Source of the DNA: Klebsiella spallanzanii
GTDB taxonomy: Bacteria > Pseudomonadota > Gammaproteobacteria > Enterobacterales > Enterobacteriaceae
Length of the DNA: 64,000 nucleotides
Assembly: GCF_902158555.1 (NCBI RefSeq)
Contig: NZ_CABGGS010000045.1
Span: 186,001 to 250,000 of the forward strand
Reading direction: 5' to 3'
The notes below the pieces were generated by a model that made no database searches, had not been told where the DNA came from, and saw nothing but the letters and a program-made list of their open reading frames with translations. Position 1 is the stretch's first letter; each line of letters starts with the position of its first letter. The position numbers and the translations under genes are program-made. Below, piece by piece: positions 49,016 through 58,007 of this stretch.

Positions 49016-49927
49016 ATGCTGTGGTTCAAAAATTTAATGGTTTATCGTCTCAGCCGCGACATTTCCCTGCGCGCCGAGGAGATGGAAAAACAGCTGGCCG
49101 AGCTGACATTTACCCCTTGCGGCAGCCAGGATATGGCCAAAACCGGTTGGGTTTCGCCGATGGGATCGCACAGCGATGCGCTGACGCATACGGCAAATGG
49201 CCAGATCGTTATCTGCGCGCGTAAAGAAGAGAAGATCCTGCCGTCTCCGGTCATCAAACAGGCGCTGGAAGCGAAGATCTTCAAGCTGGAAGCCGAGCAG
49301 GGCCGCAAGCTGAAGAAAACCGAAAAAGACTCGCTGAAAGACGAAGTGCTGCACTCTCTGCTGCCGCGCGCTTTCAGCCGTTTCAGCCAGACCATGATGT
49401 GGATCGATACCGTCAACGGGTTGATCATGGTGGACTGCGCCAGCGCCAAAAAAGCGGAAGATACGCTGGCGCTGTTGCGTAAAACCCTGGGCTCGCTGCC
49501 GGTCGTCCCGCTGGCAATGGAAAACCCGATTGAGCTGACGCTGACCGAATGGGTTCGTTCAGGTACCGTCGCTCAGGGCTTCCAGCTGCTGGACGAAGCC
49601 GAGCTGAAAGCGATGCTGGAAGATGGCGGCGTGATCCGCGCGAAAAAACAGGATCTGGTCAGCGATGAGATCGCCGTGCACATTGAAGCCGGTAAGGTCG
49701 TGACCAAGCTGGCGCTCGACTGGCAGCAGCGTATTCAGTTCTTGATGTGCGATGATGGTTCGATTAAACGCCTGAAGTTCAGTGATGAACTGCGCGATCA
49801 GAACGAAGATATCGACCGGGAAGATTTCGCTCAGCGCTTTGATGCGGACTTTATTCTGATGACCGGCGAACTGGCCGCGCTGATTCAGAATCTGGTTGAA
49901 GGGTTAGGCGGCGAAGCGCAGCGCTAA
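49016..49927 (+). CDS. rdgC: recombination-associated protein RdgC
   Basis: 303 residues, the E. coli length. RdgC forms a ring-shaped dimer on duplex DNA and limits RecA. The start [14 protein letters not shown] and end [11 protein letters not shown] are conserved. The frame is open 13 codons further upstream, but the ATG at 49016 aligns with the family. It is convergent with ppnP, with a shared strong hairpin between. Confidence 0.97.
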   Translation: MLWFKNLMVYRLSRDISLRAEEMEKQLAELTFTPCGSQDMAKTGWVSPMGSHSDALTHTANGQIVICARKEEKILPSPVIKQALEAKIFKLEAEQGRKLKKTEKDSLKDEVLHSLLPRAFSRFSQTMMWIDTVNGLIMVDCASAKKAEDTLALLRKTLGSLPVVPLAMENPIELTLTEWVRSGTVAQGFQLLDEAELKAMLEDGGVIRAKKQDLVSDEIAVHIEAGKVVTKLALDWQQRIQFLMCDDGSIKRLKFSDELRDQNEDIDREDFAQRFDADFILMTGELAALIQNLVEGLGGEAQR

Positions 49928-49935
49928 TCTATTGA

Positions 49936-49961
49936 ATTCCTTCCTGCTAAAGCAGGAAGGA
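49936..49961. terminator. bidirectional terminator between rdgC and ppnP
   Basis: A perfect 11-bp stem (TTCCTTCCTGC / GCAGGAAGGAA) with a TAAA loop is followed by ATTT on the plus strand and preceded by ATTGAA. Confidence 0.75.
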
Positions 49962-49969
49962 AATTTGCG

Positions 49970-50254
49970 TTACAGATAGCGGCACAGATAAGACGTTGGC
50001 TCGGCCACCTGCAAATTAAACTCGCTATTCCCCGGAACGTTGAATACTTCACCGGCGGCATAGACTTTCCACTCGGTTTCACCCGGCAGAAGTACGTTCA
50101 GCGCGCCGCTGACTACGGTCATCTCTTCTGGCTGCCCGGTGCCAAAGGTATATTCCCCTTCCGCCATCACGCCCACGCTTGCACGACCGGTGCTGCTGCT
50201 GGTGAAGCCAATAGATTTTACTTTTCCGTCAAAGTATTCATTGCTTTGAAGCAT
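49970..50254 (-). CDS. ppnP: nucleoside phosphorylase PpnP
   Basis: 94 residues, matching E. coli PpnP (YaiE), a single cupin domain that phosphorolyses purine and pyrimidine nucleosides. The start [17 protein letters not shown] and the beta-barrel [17 protein letters not shown] are conserved. The ATG at 50254 follows AAGGGCGAGTTT; the open frame extends 21 codons upstream. It lies 87 bp after aroM on the same strand. Confidence 0.95.
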   Translation of the reverse strand: MLQSNEYFDGKVKSIGFTSSSTGRASVGVMAEGEYTFGTGQPEEMTVVSGALNVLLPGETEWKVYAAGEVFNVPGNSEFNLQVAEPTSYLCRYL

Positions 50255-50341
50255 AAACTCGCCCTTATGATCTTGTGTTGAAGGCACAATATAGGGGGCG
50301 CTCCTTGCCCCTGTCACGCAAAATTAACGCGTTACATCAGG

Positions 50342-51022
50342 TTAGACTAATAGTTCTGCCGCCAGCCTTGATACCAGCACATTTGACAACAGAACCGGGA
50401 TATCCAGCGCCTTTTGTAACACGTCGCGATGCTGTTGGTGGTAACAAAGACAATCCAGCATCAGTACGTCAGCCCCTTGCTCCATCAACGCCCTGCCTGC
50501 GGCGAGCAGATCTCCATCGCTACCGCTAACCGGGTTAGAGATGGCGTATAGCGGCGTATTCTCTAACGCCCGCCATTTCTCCCGCTGCGCAGGCAAAATC
50601 TCTTCAACAGGAACAATCACGCCGACCTGATGACCGTCAACAATCGAGGCGACCAACGGTGGGATAATCCTTTGCGGTTCAAGCAGAATCGCATTATTCG
50701 CCGTAAAACCGCTAAATGGATGAGTGCTCATCAATAAAATAAGGTCGTAATTTTGTTTGTCGAGCATGGTAATAACGCTACGTAAATCACGCTCAACTTT
50801 CTGCCGTGAGACCTGGGCGATATGATTATCGCTGAGCAGGGTCAGCAGCATCTCATCGCCGGACTCAACACCATACTCCTGCATAACATCTTCGCGTGTC
50901 ATTTTGCCTAACAGGCTAATGTGGGCGATCTGTTCTTCCCTGATATGTTCGGTTAAAAGCGGCAACATCTCCGCCACCGGTACCACCCCAATGGTCAAAA
51001 TTGCCATCGTTGCACTACTCAT
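50342..51022 (-). CDS. aroM: AroM family protein
   Basis: 226 residues, similar to E. coli AroM (225). It has an aspartate/hydantoin racemase-like fold: [18 protein letters not shown] at the start, [15 protein letters not shown] in the middle and a conserved cysteine in [16 protein letters not shown]. Its function is unknown; in E. coli it is co-transcribed with aroL and yaiA under TyrR. AAAAGGTACACG lies before the start. A 253-bp spacer (51023-51275) separates it from yaiA, in which I see no gene. Confidence 0.92.
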   Translation of the reverse strand: MSSATMAILTIGVVPVAEMLPLLTEHIREEQIAHISLLGKMTREDVMQEYGVESGDEMLLTLLSDNHIAQVSRQKVERDLRSVITMLDKQNYDLILLMSTHPFSGFTANNAILLEPQRIIPPLVASIVDGHQVGVIVPVEEILPAQREKWRALENTPLYAISNPVSGSDGDLLAAGRALMEQGADVLMLDCLCYHQQHRDVLQKALDIPVLLSNVLVSRLAAELLV

Positions 51023-51275
51023 ATCGTGTACCTTTTCACTACCGCTGTTTCAAAACAGGCTTTTATTTACGCCTTCTGCCCCTGGTGGCTAAAAATCAAC
51101 CGTCGAGAAGCGTAGCAGGTTACGGCCATTATGGAATGTAAAGATTCCAGAAGGATTAAAAACGCTCCTGAAAATCCGTAACTTAGGTAATCATTAGTAC
51201 TGTTAATAGATTAAAAATGTGATAGATGCCCGGTAACGACCTTTTCAGAGCCAGTCCCGGACATTAATAGGGGAA

Positions 51276-51467
51276 TTATGATTTGTCAGGATCTTCGTAG
51301 CGCCGTTTAGCGTCCAACGCTTCCTGCTCAGAGGGGTGTTCACTGATGAGGGAATTCGGGGCCGGGTGGTCAGCGCGTAGTTCATACCAGGTCACCGTTT
51401 GGCCCTGTGGACCTTTTTCAACGGCGACAATACGCGCTTCCCTTGGATATGGAGGTCTGGTCGGCAT
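51276..51467 (-). CDS. yaiA: small protein YaiA
   Basis: 63 residues, the E. coli YaiA length, with [19 protein letters not shown] near the N-terminus and WYELRADHP in the centre. Soluble, function unknown, part of the TyrR-controlled aroL-yaiA-aroM set. AAAAGGAAATGCT precedes the start. It begins 70 bp after the end of aroL. Confidence 0.93.
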   Translation of the reverse strand: MPTRPPYPREARIVAVEKGPQGQTVTWYELRADHPAPNSLISEHPSEQEALDAKRRYEDPDKS

Positions 51468-51537
51468 AGCATTTCCTTTTTTACTTTAAGAAGTTAAAAG
51501 TATAGGTGCTGCCGATCCGTTTACCTTAAGTAAAATC

Positions 51538-52065
51538 TTAACTGGTGTAGGTCACACCGCAGACTGTCGCCATAATCTGCTCAACGACTTCATCCGGCGA
51601 TACGGTGGCATTAATAATATGATGCGCAGCCGCACGATACAGCGCTTCCCTTTGCGCCAACACCTCACCGACTTCATCGCGGATAGGCTTGCCAGTTAAC
51701 GTCGGGCGTTGCTCAGCCTTCGGATAGGCTTCAAGACGATCAATCAGCGCTGAAACCGAGGCCTCAAGATAAATCACTACGCCGTTTTCACGCATAAATT
51801 GACGGTTGTATTCGCTGAGAATAATGCCGCCGCCGGTGGCGATGATTGTTGCTGGCTGCGCGACTCTTTCTAAAGCCTGCGTTTCCAGAGCGCGAAAACG
51901 CTCCCAGCCTTCCTGCTGGACGATAGCGGCTACCGTGCGTTGTTCATGCTCCTGAAGCTCATGGTCGGTGTCGGCAAACTCAAAACTGCGCACCTTCGCC
52001 AGCGCATGACCAATCGTTGTTTTACCGCAGCCGCGAGGCCCGACAAGAAATATTAGCTGTGTCAT
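51538..52065 (-). CDS. aroL: shikimate kinase II
   Basis: 175 residues. P-loop GPRGCGKT at 9-16, shikimate-binding DTDHE near 32, ATGGGIIL near residue 77 and the lid region RPTLTGKP near 120. It phosphorylates shikimate towards chorismate and aromatic amino acids. The ATG at 52065 matches the family start; the frame extends 23 codons upstream. Two TyrR-type boxes lie in the upstream region, fitting repression by tyrosine. Confidence 0.95.
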   Translation of the reverse strand: MTQLIFLVGPRGCGKTTIGHALAKVRSFEFADTDHELQEHEQRTVAAIVQQEGWERFRALETQALERVAQPATIIATGGGIILSEYNRQFMRENGVVIYLEASVSALIDRLEAYPKAEQRPTLTGKPIRDEVGEVLAQREALYRAAAHHIINATVSPDEVVEQIMATVCGVTYTS

Positions 52066-52151
52066 TACCGAAGACCCCTTGGTTCCGCGTTTTGCGGATA
52101 AATGAAAGCGAAAAGAGAAACAATGGTACCGCAAACTTACTCAACGATAAC

Positions 52152-52169
52152 CGTAAAATAAACGTTACA
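52152..52169 (-). promoter_or_regulatory. TyrR-type box of aroL
   Basis: CGTAAA-N6-GTTACA matches the TyrR palindrome TGTAAA-N6-TTTACA in ten of twelve defined bases. It lies 87-104 bp before the aroL start. Confidence 0.6.
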
Positions 52170-52215
52170 CACCATCTGCAAACCCTTTCACCTTAGTATT
52201 CGAAAGGACTTTACA

Positions 52216-52233
52216 TGTAAACTTATCATTGCA
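52216..52233 (-). promoter_or_regulatory. second TyrR-type box before aroL
   Basis: TGTAAA-N6-ATTGCA, again ten of twelve bases, lies 47 bp further upstream. E. coli aroL also has several TyrR boxes. Confidence 0.5.
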
Positions 52234-52399
52234 TCTGGTGTTATGCCAGCTTTACTTTTATACAAAAGTTATTTTTTGTTCGCAGTCTGGCGTAAACAGT
52301 AACACATTTCCGCATAGCTTTACGCAGCAACATATTTACAACACGAGTGGTTCAGAGCCAATCTGATGCTCATTAATCAGTATGACAGAGGAATGTAGT

Positions 52400-53098
52400 A
52401 TGCAATCTGAAGAGCAACGCCTTATTGATGGACTGTTTTCCCGGCTAAAAGAGGCCGAGACCCGCAGCGCATCACGCGATTCCAGCGCCGAGGAGCGGAT
52501 TGCCGGGCACGTTAAAGAGCAGCCGTTCGCCCCTTACTATATGGCGCAAACCATTCTGATTCAGGAAGCGGCTATCAAACAGCTCAACGACCGCATTCAG
52601 GCGCTGGAAAATCAGGCCACGCAGCTTCGGGCCGCAAAACCGAGCAGCGGTGGTTTTCTCTCAGGACTGTTTGGCGGCGGCCAGTCCCGCGGCTCCGACC
52701 CCATTCCCGGCGCAGAGCAGTATGGCAGACCGCAGGCCAGCGCCCAGCCGCAGTATACCCCGCAGGCACAGCAGCAGAATTATGCCCCTCAGGCGGCACG
52801 CAGCGGCGGCGGCTTTATGGCTGGAGCATTACAAACGGCGGCGGGCGTAGCGGGTGGGGTGGTGCTGGGAAATATGTTGACCAACATGTTTAGCGGCTCG
52901 CACCCGCAGGAGATCGTCAATATTATCGAAGAGAAGCCGCAGCCGGACCTGAGCCAGCCGCAGGACAATAACGTAGCCGACGAGACCTTCCATCAGGATG
53001 ACGGTCAGTTCCTTGCCGACAACAACGACTACGATTCCGACTTTGACGCCGGTTTCGGTAATGATGATTTCGGCAGCGACGACGACAGCTGGGTTTAA
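52400..53098 (+). CDS. DUF2076 domain protein
   Basis: 232 residues. An N-terminal helical part (1-80, [17 protein letters not shown], then a coiled-coil-like [18 protein letters not shown]) is followed by a Gly/Ser-rich linker with [11 protein letters not shown], a Gln/Pro-rich stretch (about 108-130), a glycine-rich hydrophobic patch near 145-165 and a strongly acidic tail with many Asp and Asn. This is the DUF2076 layout; the function is unknown. The ATG at 52400 follows AGAGGA; one at 52382 is in frame without support. It is convergent with yaiI, overlapping by 4 bp. Confidence 0.82.
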   Translation: MQSEEQRLIDGLFSRLKEAETRSASRDSSAEERIAGHVKEQPFAPYYMAQTILIQEAAIKQLNDRIQALENQATQLRAAKPSSGGFLSGLFGGGQSRGSDPIPGAEQYGRPQASAQPQYTPQAQQQNYAPQAARSGGGFMAGALQTAAGVAGGVVLGNMLTNMFSGSHPQEIVNIIEEKPQPDLSQPQDNNVADETFHQDDGQFLADNNDYDSDFDAGFGNDDFGSDDDSWV

Positions 53099-53553
53099 CC
53101 CTGCTGACGTTTCATATCTAACAGCCACTTCTCCAGCGCGGCGGCAAATTGCTGTCGGTCGCGCTGGGATAAGCTATCCGGGCCGCCGGTTTGTACGCCG
53201 CTGGCCCGCATTGTCTCCATAAAATCGCGCATCGTCAGGCGCTCGCGGATGGTCGCCTCGCTATAACGTTCACCACGCGGATTCAACGCGGCCCCGCCTT
53301 TCGCCAGCACTTCCGCCGCCAGCGGGATATCTGCGGTAATCACCAGATCCCCCGGCTCACATAAACGCACGATTTCGTTATCCGCCACATCAAAGCCCTG
53401 CGCCACGCGCAGCGTGCGGATAAAGCGCGACGGCGGGACACGCAGCGGCTGATTAGCCACCAGCGTGAGCGAAATTTGCGTGCGTTCGGCGGCGCGGAAC
53501 AAAATATCTTTGATAACGTTCGGACATGCGTCCGCATCAACCCAAATAGCCAT
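53095..53553 (-). CDS. yaiI: YaiI (UPF0178, NYN/PIN-like) protein
   Basis: 152 residues, the E. coli YaiI length. The start [16 protein letters not shown] and the motif [14 protein letters not shown] give the acidic residues of a PIN/NYN-like nuclease fold; no activity is proven. The start at 53553 (GGAGCCGCA before it) matches the family; the frame extends 23 codons upstream. It is divergent from proC over 117 bp and convergent with the DUF2076 gene. Confidence 0.94.
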   Translation of the reverse strand: MAIWVDADACPNVIKDILFRAAERTQISLTLVANQPLRVPPSRFIRTLRVAQGFDVADNEIVRLCEPGDLVITADIPLAAEVLAKGGAALNPRGERYSEATIRERLTMRDFMETMRASGVQTGGPDSLSQRDRQQFAAALEKWLLDMKRQQG

Positions 53554-53670
53554 TGCGGCTCCTGTCGACGAAAAAAGAGATGGCGTATTGTCACCTGCTT
53601 TGGCCTTTCGCGAAAGCGACAAGATGATAAGCTATGTAGCTAACGATAGAACAAACAAAGGGGATTGGTG

Positions 53671-54480
53671 ATGGAGAAGAAAATCGGCTTTATCGGCTGC
53701 GGCAACATGGGCAAGGCCATTCTGGGCGGCCTGATCGCCAGCGGACAGGTACAGCCGGGGCAAATCTGGGTCTACACCCCGTCGCCGGACAAAGTCGCGG
53801 CCCTGCATGACCAGTACGGCATTAACGCGGCGCAAAGCGCGCAGGAAGTTGCTCAGGTGGCGGATATCGTTTTCGGCGCCGTCAAACCTGGCGTGATGGT
53901 TAAAGTCCTCAGCGACGTCGCCTCCAGCCTGAATAAAGACTCGCTGGTCGTTTCGATTGCCGCTGGCGTGACGCTCGACCAGCTGGCGCGCGCGCTAGGC
54001 CACGATCGTAAAATCGTTCGCGCAATGCCCAACACGCCATCGCTGGTCAACGCGGGCATGACCTCAGTCACGCCAAATGCGCTGGTCAGCCCCGAAGAAA
54101 CAGCGGACATCTTGACCATTTTCCGCTGCTTTGGCCAGGCAGAAATTATTGCTGAGCCAATGATTCACCCGGTCGTAGGCGTCAGCGGCTCCGCGCCAGC
54201 CTATGTCTTTATGTTTATCGAGGCCATGGCCGACGCTGCCGTGCTCGGTGGAATGCCGCGCGCTCAGGCTTATAAATTCGCGGCGCAGGCGGTAATGGGC
54301 TCGGCCAAAATGGTGCTCGAAAGCGGCGAGCATCCGGGGGCGCTGAAAGATATGGTGTGCTCGCCCGGCGGTACCACCATCGAAGCCGTGCGCGTTCTGG
54401 AAGAGAAAGGTTTCCGCTCCGCCGTTATCGAAGCAATGGTGAAATGCATGGAGAAATCAGAAAAGCTAAGCCGCTCCTGA
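53671..54480 (+). CDS. proC: pyrroline-5-carboxylate reductase
   Basis: 269 residues, the E. coli length. Rossmann loop GFIGCGNMGKAI at the start and the dimerisation/catalytic stretch DMVCSPGGTTIEAV near residue 229 are conserved. It makes proline from pyrroline-5-carboxylate with NADPH. I chose the ATG at 53671 (GGGGATTGGTG upstream) over a GTG at 53665. It ends at a hairpin shared with psiF. Confidence 0.97.
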   Translation: MEKKIGFIGCGNMGKAILGGLIASGQVQPGQIWVYTPSPDKVAALHDQYGINAAQSAQEVAQVADIVFGAVKPGVMVKVLSDVASSLNKDSLVVSIAAGVTLDQLARALGHDRKIVRAMPNTPSLVNAGMTSVTPNALVSPEETADILTIFRCFGQAEIIAEPMIHPVVGVSGSAPAYVFMFIEAMADAAVLGGMPRAQAYKFAAQAVMGSAKMVLESGEHPGALKDMVCSPGGTTIEAVRVLEEKGFRSAVIEAMVKCMEKSEKLSRS

Positions 54481-54494
54481 TTTTAATACCGAAT

Positions 54495-54528
54495 AGCGGG
54501 TGAGGTTTCCCTCACCCGCTTATTTCTT
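54495..54528 (+). terminator. terminator between proC and psiF
   Basis: An 11-bp stem (AGCGGGTGAGG / CCTCACCCGCT) with a 4-nt loop is followed by TATTTCTT, 15 bp after the proC stop. Confidence 0.85.
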
Positions 54529-54850
54529 ACACCTGTTTTTTCAGGCAGGCGCTCATAAATTTACTGCGATCGTCCCCTTTCAGAGACTGCTGGGTCGCCT
54601 GAGCGTTGCACTCGCGCATTTTTTGCTGCTGAGGCGTCAGCCCCTTGCCATCCTGCGTCGTGCCATCTTTTTTCAGGCAGTTACTCATAAACGTTTTACG
54701 CTCATCCCCTTTTAGCGACTTCGATGATGCCTCTTTATTACAGACGCTCATCTTCTGCTGCTGTGGGGTCAACTCTTTTTCCGCGGCACTCACCGCCGTC
54801 ATAAATACCAGGCCAAAAAGTAGGGTCACAAGTAATGTTATTTTCATCAC
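54527..54850 (-). CDS. psiF: phosphate-starvation-inducible protein PsiF
   Basis: 107 residues. A signal peptide (about 1-22, ending AVSA) precedes AEKEL, so it is periplasmic. The mature part is two tandem PsiF repeats of about 36 residues, each starting LTPQQQKM and ending in a CLKK-type cysteine motif. The function is unknown. It follows phoA on the same strand (88 bp), as in the E. coli phoA-psiF operon, here with a hairpin between. Confidence 0.93.
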   Translation of the reverse strand: MMKITLLVTLLFGLVFMTAVSAAEKELTPQQQKMSVCNKEASSKSLKGDERKTFMSNCLKKDGTTQDGKGLTPQQQKMRECNAQATQQSLKGDDRSKFMSACLKKQV

Positions 54851-54896
54851 ACCATCCTTCTCTGAGTGGATCTCTGTAAGTCTGGTCGCTGATGGA

Positions 54897-54932
54897 GAAA
54901 AAACCAGCCGGTAACGTAAATTCGCTACCGGC
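54897..54932 (-). terminator. terminator-like hairpin after phoA
   Basis: On the minus strand GCCGGTA and TACCGGC pair around a 12-nt part, followed by GGTTTTTTC. It may reduce readthrough from phoA into psiF. Confidence 0.6.
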
Positions 54933-54938
54933 GGCGGT

Positions 54939-56369
54939 TTATTTCAGATTAAGTGCAGCCTTCATGGTGTAGAACAGGTCAGTCTGGTCGGTTAAGCCGA
55001 CCACGTTGGCCGCGTGCGGGCCGTAGGCGGCAATACGCAGTTGAGTGCCGGTATGCTCCATCGACTCTTCTTCAGAGTTGCCGTAGCTCATCACCATCAC
55101 CGAACCGTCTTTGGTGTTCAGCGCTTGCGTCAGGCCTGGAGCTTTGGTGTCAGCCGGGATAATCTGACTGGAGTGCGCGTGGTCGGCAGTCACGATAACC
55201 AGGGTATTGCCGTCTTTTTTGGCAAATTCCAGCGCCTTCTGCACCGCTTCGTCCAGATCGACGGTTTCGCCAATCTGACCGCACGGATTCGCTGCGTGAT
55301 CCTGCTTATCGATGGAAGCACCTTCCACCTGCAGGAAGAAGCCTTTCTCATTGCTGCTCAACAGATCAATAGCTTTTTCGGTCATCTGCGCCAGCGTCGG
55401 CACCGAAGCGTCACGTTTCGGATTCGGAGTACAGGTCACCGCCGCCTTATCGATATTGCCATGGTAAGACGCTTTCGGCCCTTCCCAACGAACCGGCATA
55501 TTCCCTTCGGAGAAGAGGCCCAGTAGCGGTTTGTCCTGATTTGCTTGGTTAACGGCAGCCAGAGAGCTGGCGTCGGTGACAATCTGGTAGCCGCGAGCAA
55601 CGGCCTGATCGTGTAAGGTTTTACCCTGCCACTCACCGGCAGTCGCGCTTTCAGCGAAGGTTTTCGCCCCGCCGCCCAGCGTAACGTCGGCGCGGGCATT
55701 CAGCAGTTGTTCGGTAATGGAACCTTTACCACCCTTTTCCAGCGCGTTGCTGGCGCATTTTTCGCTGGTCACGCTCGGGCCATAGCATTTACGCGAAGTG
55801 ACGTGCGCCACCAGCGCAGCCGGGGTCGCATCCTGTAGCTCCGCCGTTGAAACGTTACCGGTCGCTAAACCCGCCGCTTTTGCCAGCTCAAGGATGGTCT
55901 GATGATCTTTTTCATGAATATCGACGCCCAGCGCACCGTTGTAGCTTTTCACGCCGGTGGTCCAGGCCGTCGCGGAAGCGGCGGAGTCGGTGACATAATC
56001 CGGCTTGCCGGTTTTCTTATTCAGAGAATAATGAGTGTATTGACCGGTCAGCGGCAGCGCGTCAATCCCTTTAAAGAAACCGCCTGCGCCTTCCGCATAA
56101 TTTCGCGCGGCGGTAATTTCAGAATCACCCATCCCGTCGCCAATCAGTAAAATAATATTTTTGGCCGGCTTATTGATTAACGAAGCGCGCAGCGCCTCGG
56201 TCTGATCGCCGCTTAAACGACGCGCGCCGCCCGGCGTGGTGATATCGCCCTGAGCGGCACGATTTTCCAGAACCGATGCGGTTGTTGTTTCTGCGTGAAT
56301 AACCGGGGAGCCCAACAGAGGTATCAGGGCAATAAACAGGGCGCTTAATTTCACTTTTATCGTCTCCAT
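54939..56369 (-). CDS. phoA: alkaline phosphatase
   Basis: 476 residues, slightly longer than E. coli PhoA in the signal-peptide region (about 1-26, ending IHA). Metal-site D78 ([11 protein letters not shown]) and the catalytic serine S129 in DSAASATAW are present, as are later metal motifs TADHAHSSQ and EHTGTQLRI. It is a secreted periplasmic zinc enzyme that frees phosphate from monoesters. A strong Pho box lies 50-67 bp upstream. Confidence 0.97.
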   Translation of the reverse strand: METIKVKLSALFIALIPLLGSPVIHAETTTASVLENRAAQGDITTPGGARRLSGDQTEALRASLINKPAKNIILLIGDGMGDSEITAARNYAEGAGGFFKGIDALPLTGQYTHYSLNKKTGKPDYVTDSAASATAWTTGVKSYNGALGVDIHEKDHQTILELAKAAGLATGNVSTAELQDATPAALVAHVTSRKCYGPSVTSEKCASNALEKGGKGSITEQLLNARADVTLGGGAKTFAESATAGEWQGKTLHDQAVARGYQIVTDASSLAAVNQANQDKPLLGLFSEGNMPVRWEGPKASYHGNIDKAAVTCTPNPKRDASVPTLAQMTEKAIDLLSSNEKGFFLQVEGASIDKQDHAANPCGQIGETVDLDEAVQKALEFAKKDGNTLVIVTADHAHSSQIIPADTKAPGLTQALNTKDGSVMVMSYGNSEEESMEHTGTQLRIAAYGPHAANVVGLTDQTDLFYTMKAALNLK

Positions 56370-56418
56370 GTAAAAAATACTTTAAAAAACAAAACGAGGG
56401 AGACTGTATAAAAGCGAT

Positions 56419-56436
56419 GTGACAGTAAAATGACAG
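56419..56436 (-). promoter_or_regulatory. Pho box of phoA
   Basis: Read on the minus strand, CTGTCATTTTACTGTCAC has two perfect CTGTCA repeats 11 bp apart, the PhoB signature. A TTATAC-like -10 follows about 10 bp later. Confidence 0.85.
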
Positions 56437-56457
56437 CATCCATACCTTGTCACAGAA

Positions 56458-56718
56458 CTAACTACGAGGATGCCGTAACAGCTTCTTTATATATTGCTGC
56501 AATAACTGTGTGTCCCGGTCATCCACCAGCGGTCCGGGGCTAGCCTCATTGATTGCCTGTTCAATATCATTGATTAGCGCCTGCTGGGCATCCTGCGCCA
56601 TATTGCGCAGAAGCGCGGTGACCACCACCTCCAGCGCCTCAACCTGTGCTGTCAGTTCCTTTGCTTCTTCTTCCTTTTGGGCGAGTTTTACCAGTAGCTC
56701 GGCAATGAGATTCTTCAC
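56458..56718 (-). CDS. iraP: anti-adaptor protein IraP
   Basis: 86 residues, start codon GTG. The start [22 protein letters not shown] and the coiled-coil helix that follows match E. coli IraP. It blocks RssB and so stabilises RpoS during phosphate starvation, which fits its place beside phoA. AAGGATA lies about 8 bases before the start. The 230-bp stretch upstream (56719-56948) is AT-rich and holds its promoter and the terminator of the neighbouring repressor gene. Confidence 0.92.
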   Translation of the reverse strand: MKNLIAELLVKLAQKEEEAKELTAQVEALEVVVTALLRNMAQDAQQALINDIEQAINEASPGPLVDDRDTQLLQQYIKKLLRHPRS

Positions 56719-56922
56719 AGCGCTTTATCCTTATGCGAGGTCCGTAGACTGTTATTTATGTCATACATTAGCCGTCGGATACCAGAATTATTTTTTTAAA
56801 AGTGGCGGCGGACATCAATGAATAATAAGCGAAACGTTTTGCTCCTTGAGTATTTCCACGATGGAATTTACTCAACAACTGATTAATAAGCCTCATAACC
56901 AAATTTAATAGATAAGAATAAA

Positions 56923-56942
56923 ATGGAATATTGCTATTCCAT
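56923..56942 (-). terminator. terminator of the IdnR-like gene
   Basis: A perfect 8-bp stem (ATGGAATA / TATTCCAT) with a 4-nt loop, read on the minus strand, is followed by TTTATTCTTATC, seven bases beyond the stop. Confidence 0.65.
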
Positions 56943-56948
56943 CGATAA

Positions 56949-57941
56949 CTATAACGTATCGCCGTAATATATCTGATAGGCCAGATTAACGCTGTCCGGC
57001 GCGTCTTTACCGGCCAACCGCGCAATAAGTATTTCGCTTGCCGTTTTCCCAATGTCATAACGTGGGGTAATGACGCTGGCTATTTTTTGTAGTCTGGCGC
57101 GGCCAATTTCCAGGCCGTGAAAACCGGCAATCGCCATCTCTTGCGGTACATCTTTCCCCTGAGCCTGACACTCCAGCAGCACGCCAACGGCCAGATCGTC
57201 GTTAGTACAAAAAATCGCGTCGATATCCGGGCGCGATTGCTGCATCTGCAAGAACATCTGCCGACCAAGAGCCACTGAGGAGATTGTCCGCGGTGCCATG
57301 TGATATGCCTTCAGGCCGTGCACTGCCAGCGCCAGTTCAGTACCGTGAAAACGGCTCAAATCGCGGGGATCGTCCATTGAACCAAAAAAAGCAATCGCCC
57401 GTTTGCCGCTCTCCAGGAAAGCATTGGTCATGTCCCAGGCTGCTTTTTCGTTATCGAATCCAACCTGGATATCCAGCTGCTGGCCGCCAAAATCCATCAG
57501 TTCAGCGACGGGAATGCCGCTGGCGCGCACGTACTGCACCATGCGATCGCTATGCTGCTTACCGGTTAAAATAAGCCCGTCGATATTATAGGAGAGCAGA
57601 TTGAGCACTTCGCGCTCTTCGCGCTGCGGATCATATTCATAGTTGGCAATCAGGGTCTGATACTGATGGGCGGAGGTGACCGATTCAATTCCGGCCAATA
57701 CGTCGGCAAAAATCTGGTTGCGAAAGGATGGGATAAGCACGCCTATTGTTTTACTGCGGGCGTTAAGCAGGATTTCCGGCGCCCGATTAGGGATATAGTT
57801 GTTCTCTTCCATGACCTTTGAAATCAGTTCACGGCTGCGCTGAGAAACCTGGCCGGGGTCACGTAAATAACGGCTCACCGTCATTTTATTTAACCCCGCC
57901 AGGTTGGCGATATCCTGCAATGTCATCCGGTTGTTTTTCAT
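56949..57941 (-). CDS. LacI-family repressor, IdnR/GntR-like
   Basis: 330 residues. The helix-turn-helix (about 5-30, TLQDIANLAGLNKMTVSRYLRDP) and hinge are followed by a sugar-binding domain. The LLNARSKTIGVLIPSFRNQIFADVLAGIESV run and the end LAYQIYYGDTL resemble E. coli IdnR, the idonate regulator. It is the third gene of a minus-strand set with a dehydrogenase and an MFS carrier and probably controls it in response to a sugar acid. A palindrome before the dehydrogenase gene is the likely operator. Confidence 0.88.
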   Translation of the reverse strand: MKNNRMTLQDIANLAGLNKMTVSRYLRDPGQVSQRSRELISKVMEENNYIPNRAPEILLNARSKTIGVLIPSFRNQIFADVLAGIESVTSAHQYQTLIANYEYDPQREEREVLNLLSYNIDGLILTGKQHSDRMVQYVRASGIPVAELMDFGGQQLDIQVGFDNEKAAWDMTNAFLESGKRAIAFFGSMDDPRDLSRFHGTELALAVHGLKAYHMAPRTISSVALGRQMFLQMQQSRPDIDAIFCTNDDLAVGVLLECQAQGKDVPQEMAIAGFHGLEIGRARLQKIASVITPRYDIGKTASEILIARLAGKDAPDSVNLAYQIYYGDTL

Positions 57942-58007
57942 CAGGTTCTCTACGAAATACGACTTATGTGCTCGCAGAGAACCTTACCACAGCGACGGCG
58001 GTTTATG

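Larger units (their letters stand above)
52066..52399. other. divergent region between aroL and the DUF2076 gene
   Basis: 334 bp without a gene. The aroL side holds two TyrR-like boxes; the plus-strand side is AT-rich (52240-52330) and may hold the promoter of the DUF2076 gene. No small RNA is recognised. Confidence 0.45.

Noticed and set aside
51023-51275. Small gene or RNA between yaiA and aroM
   Set aside because: The 253-bp spacer has no frame with a ribosome site and no terminator-like hairpin; E. coli has, as I recall, a similar empty spacer.
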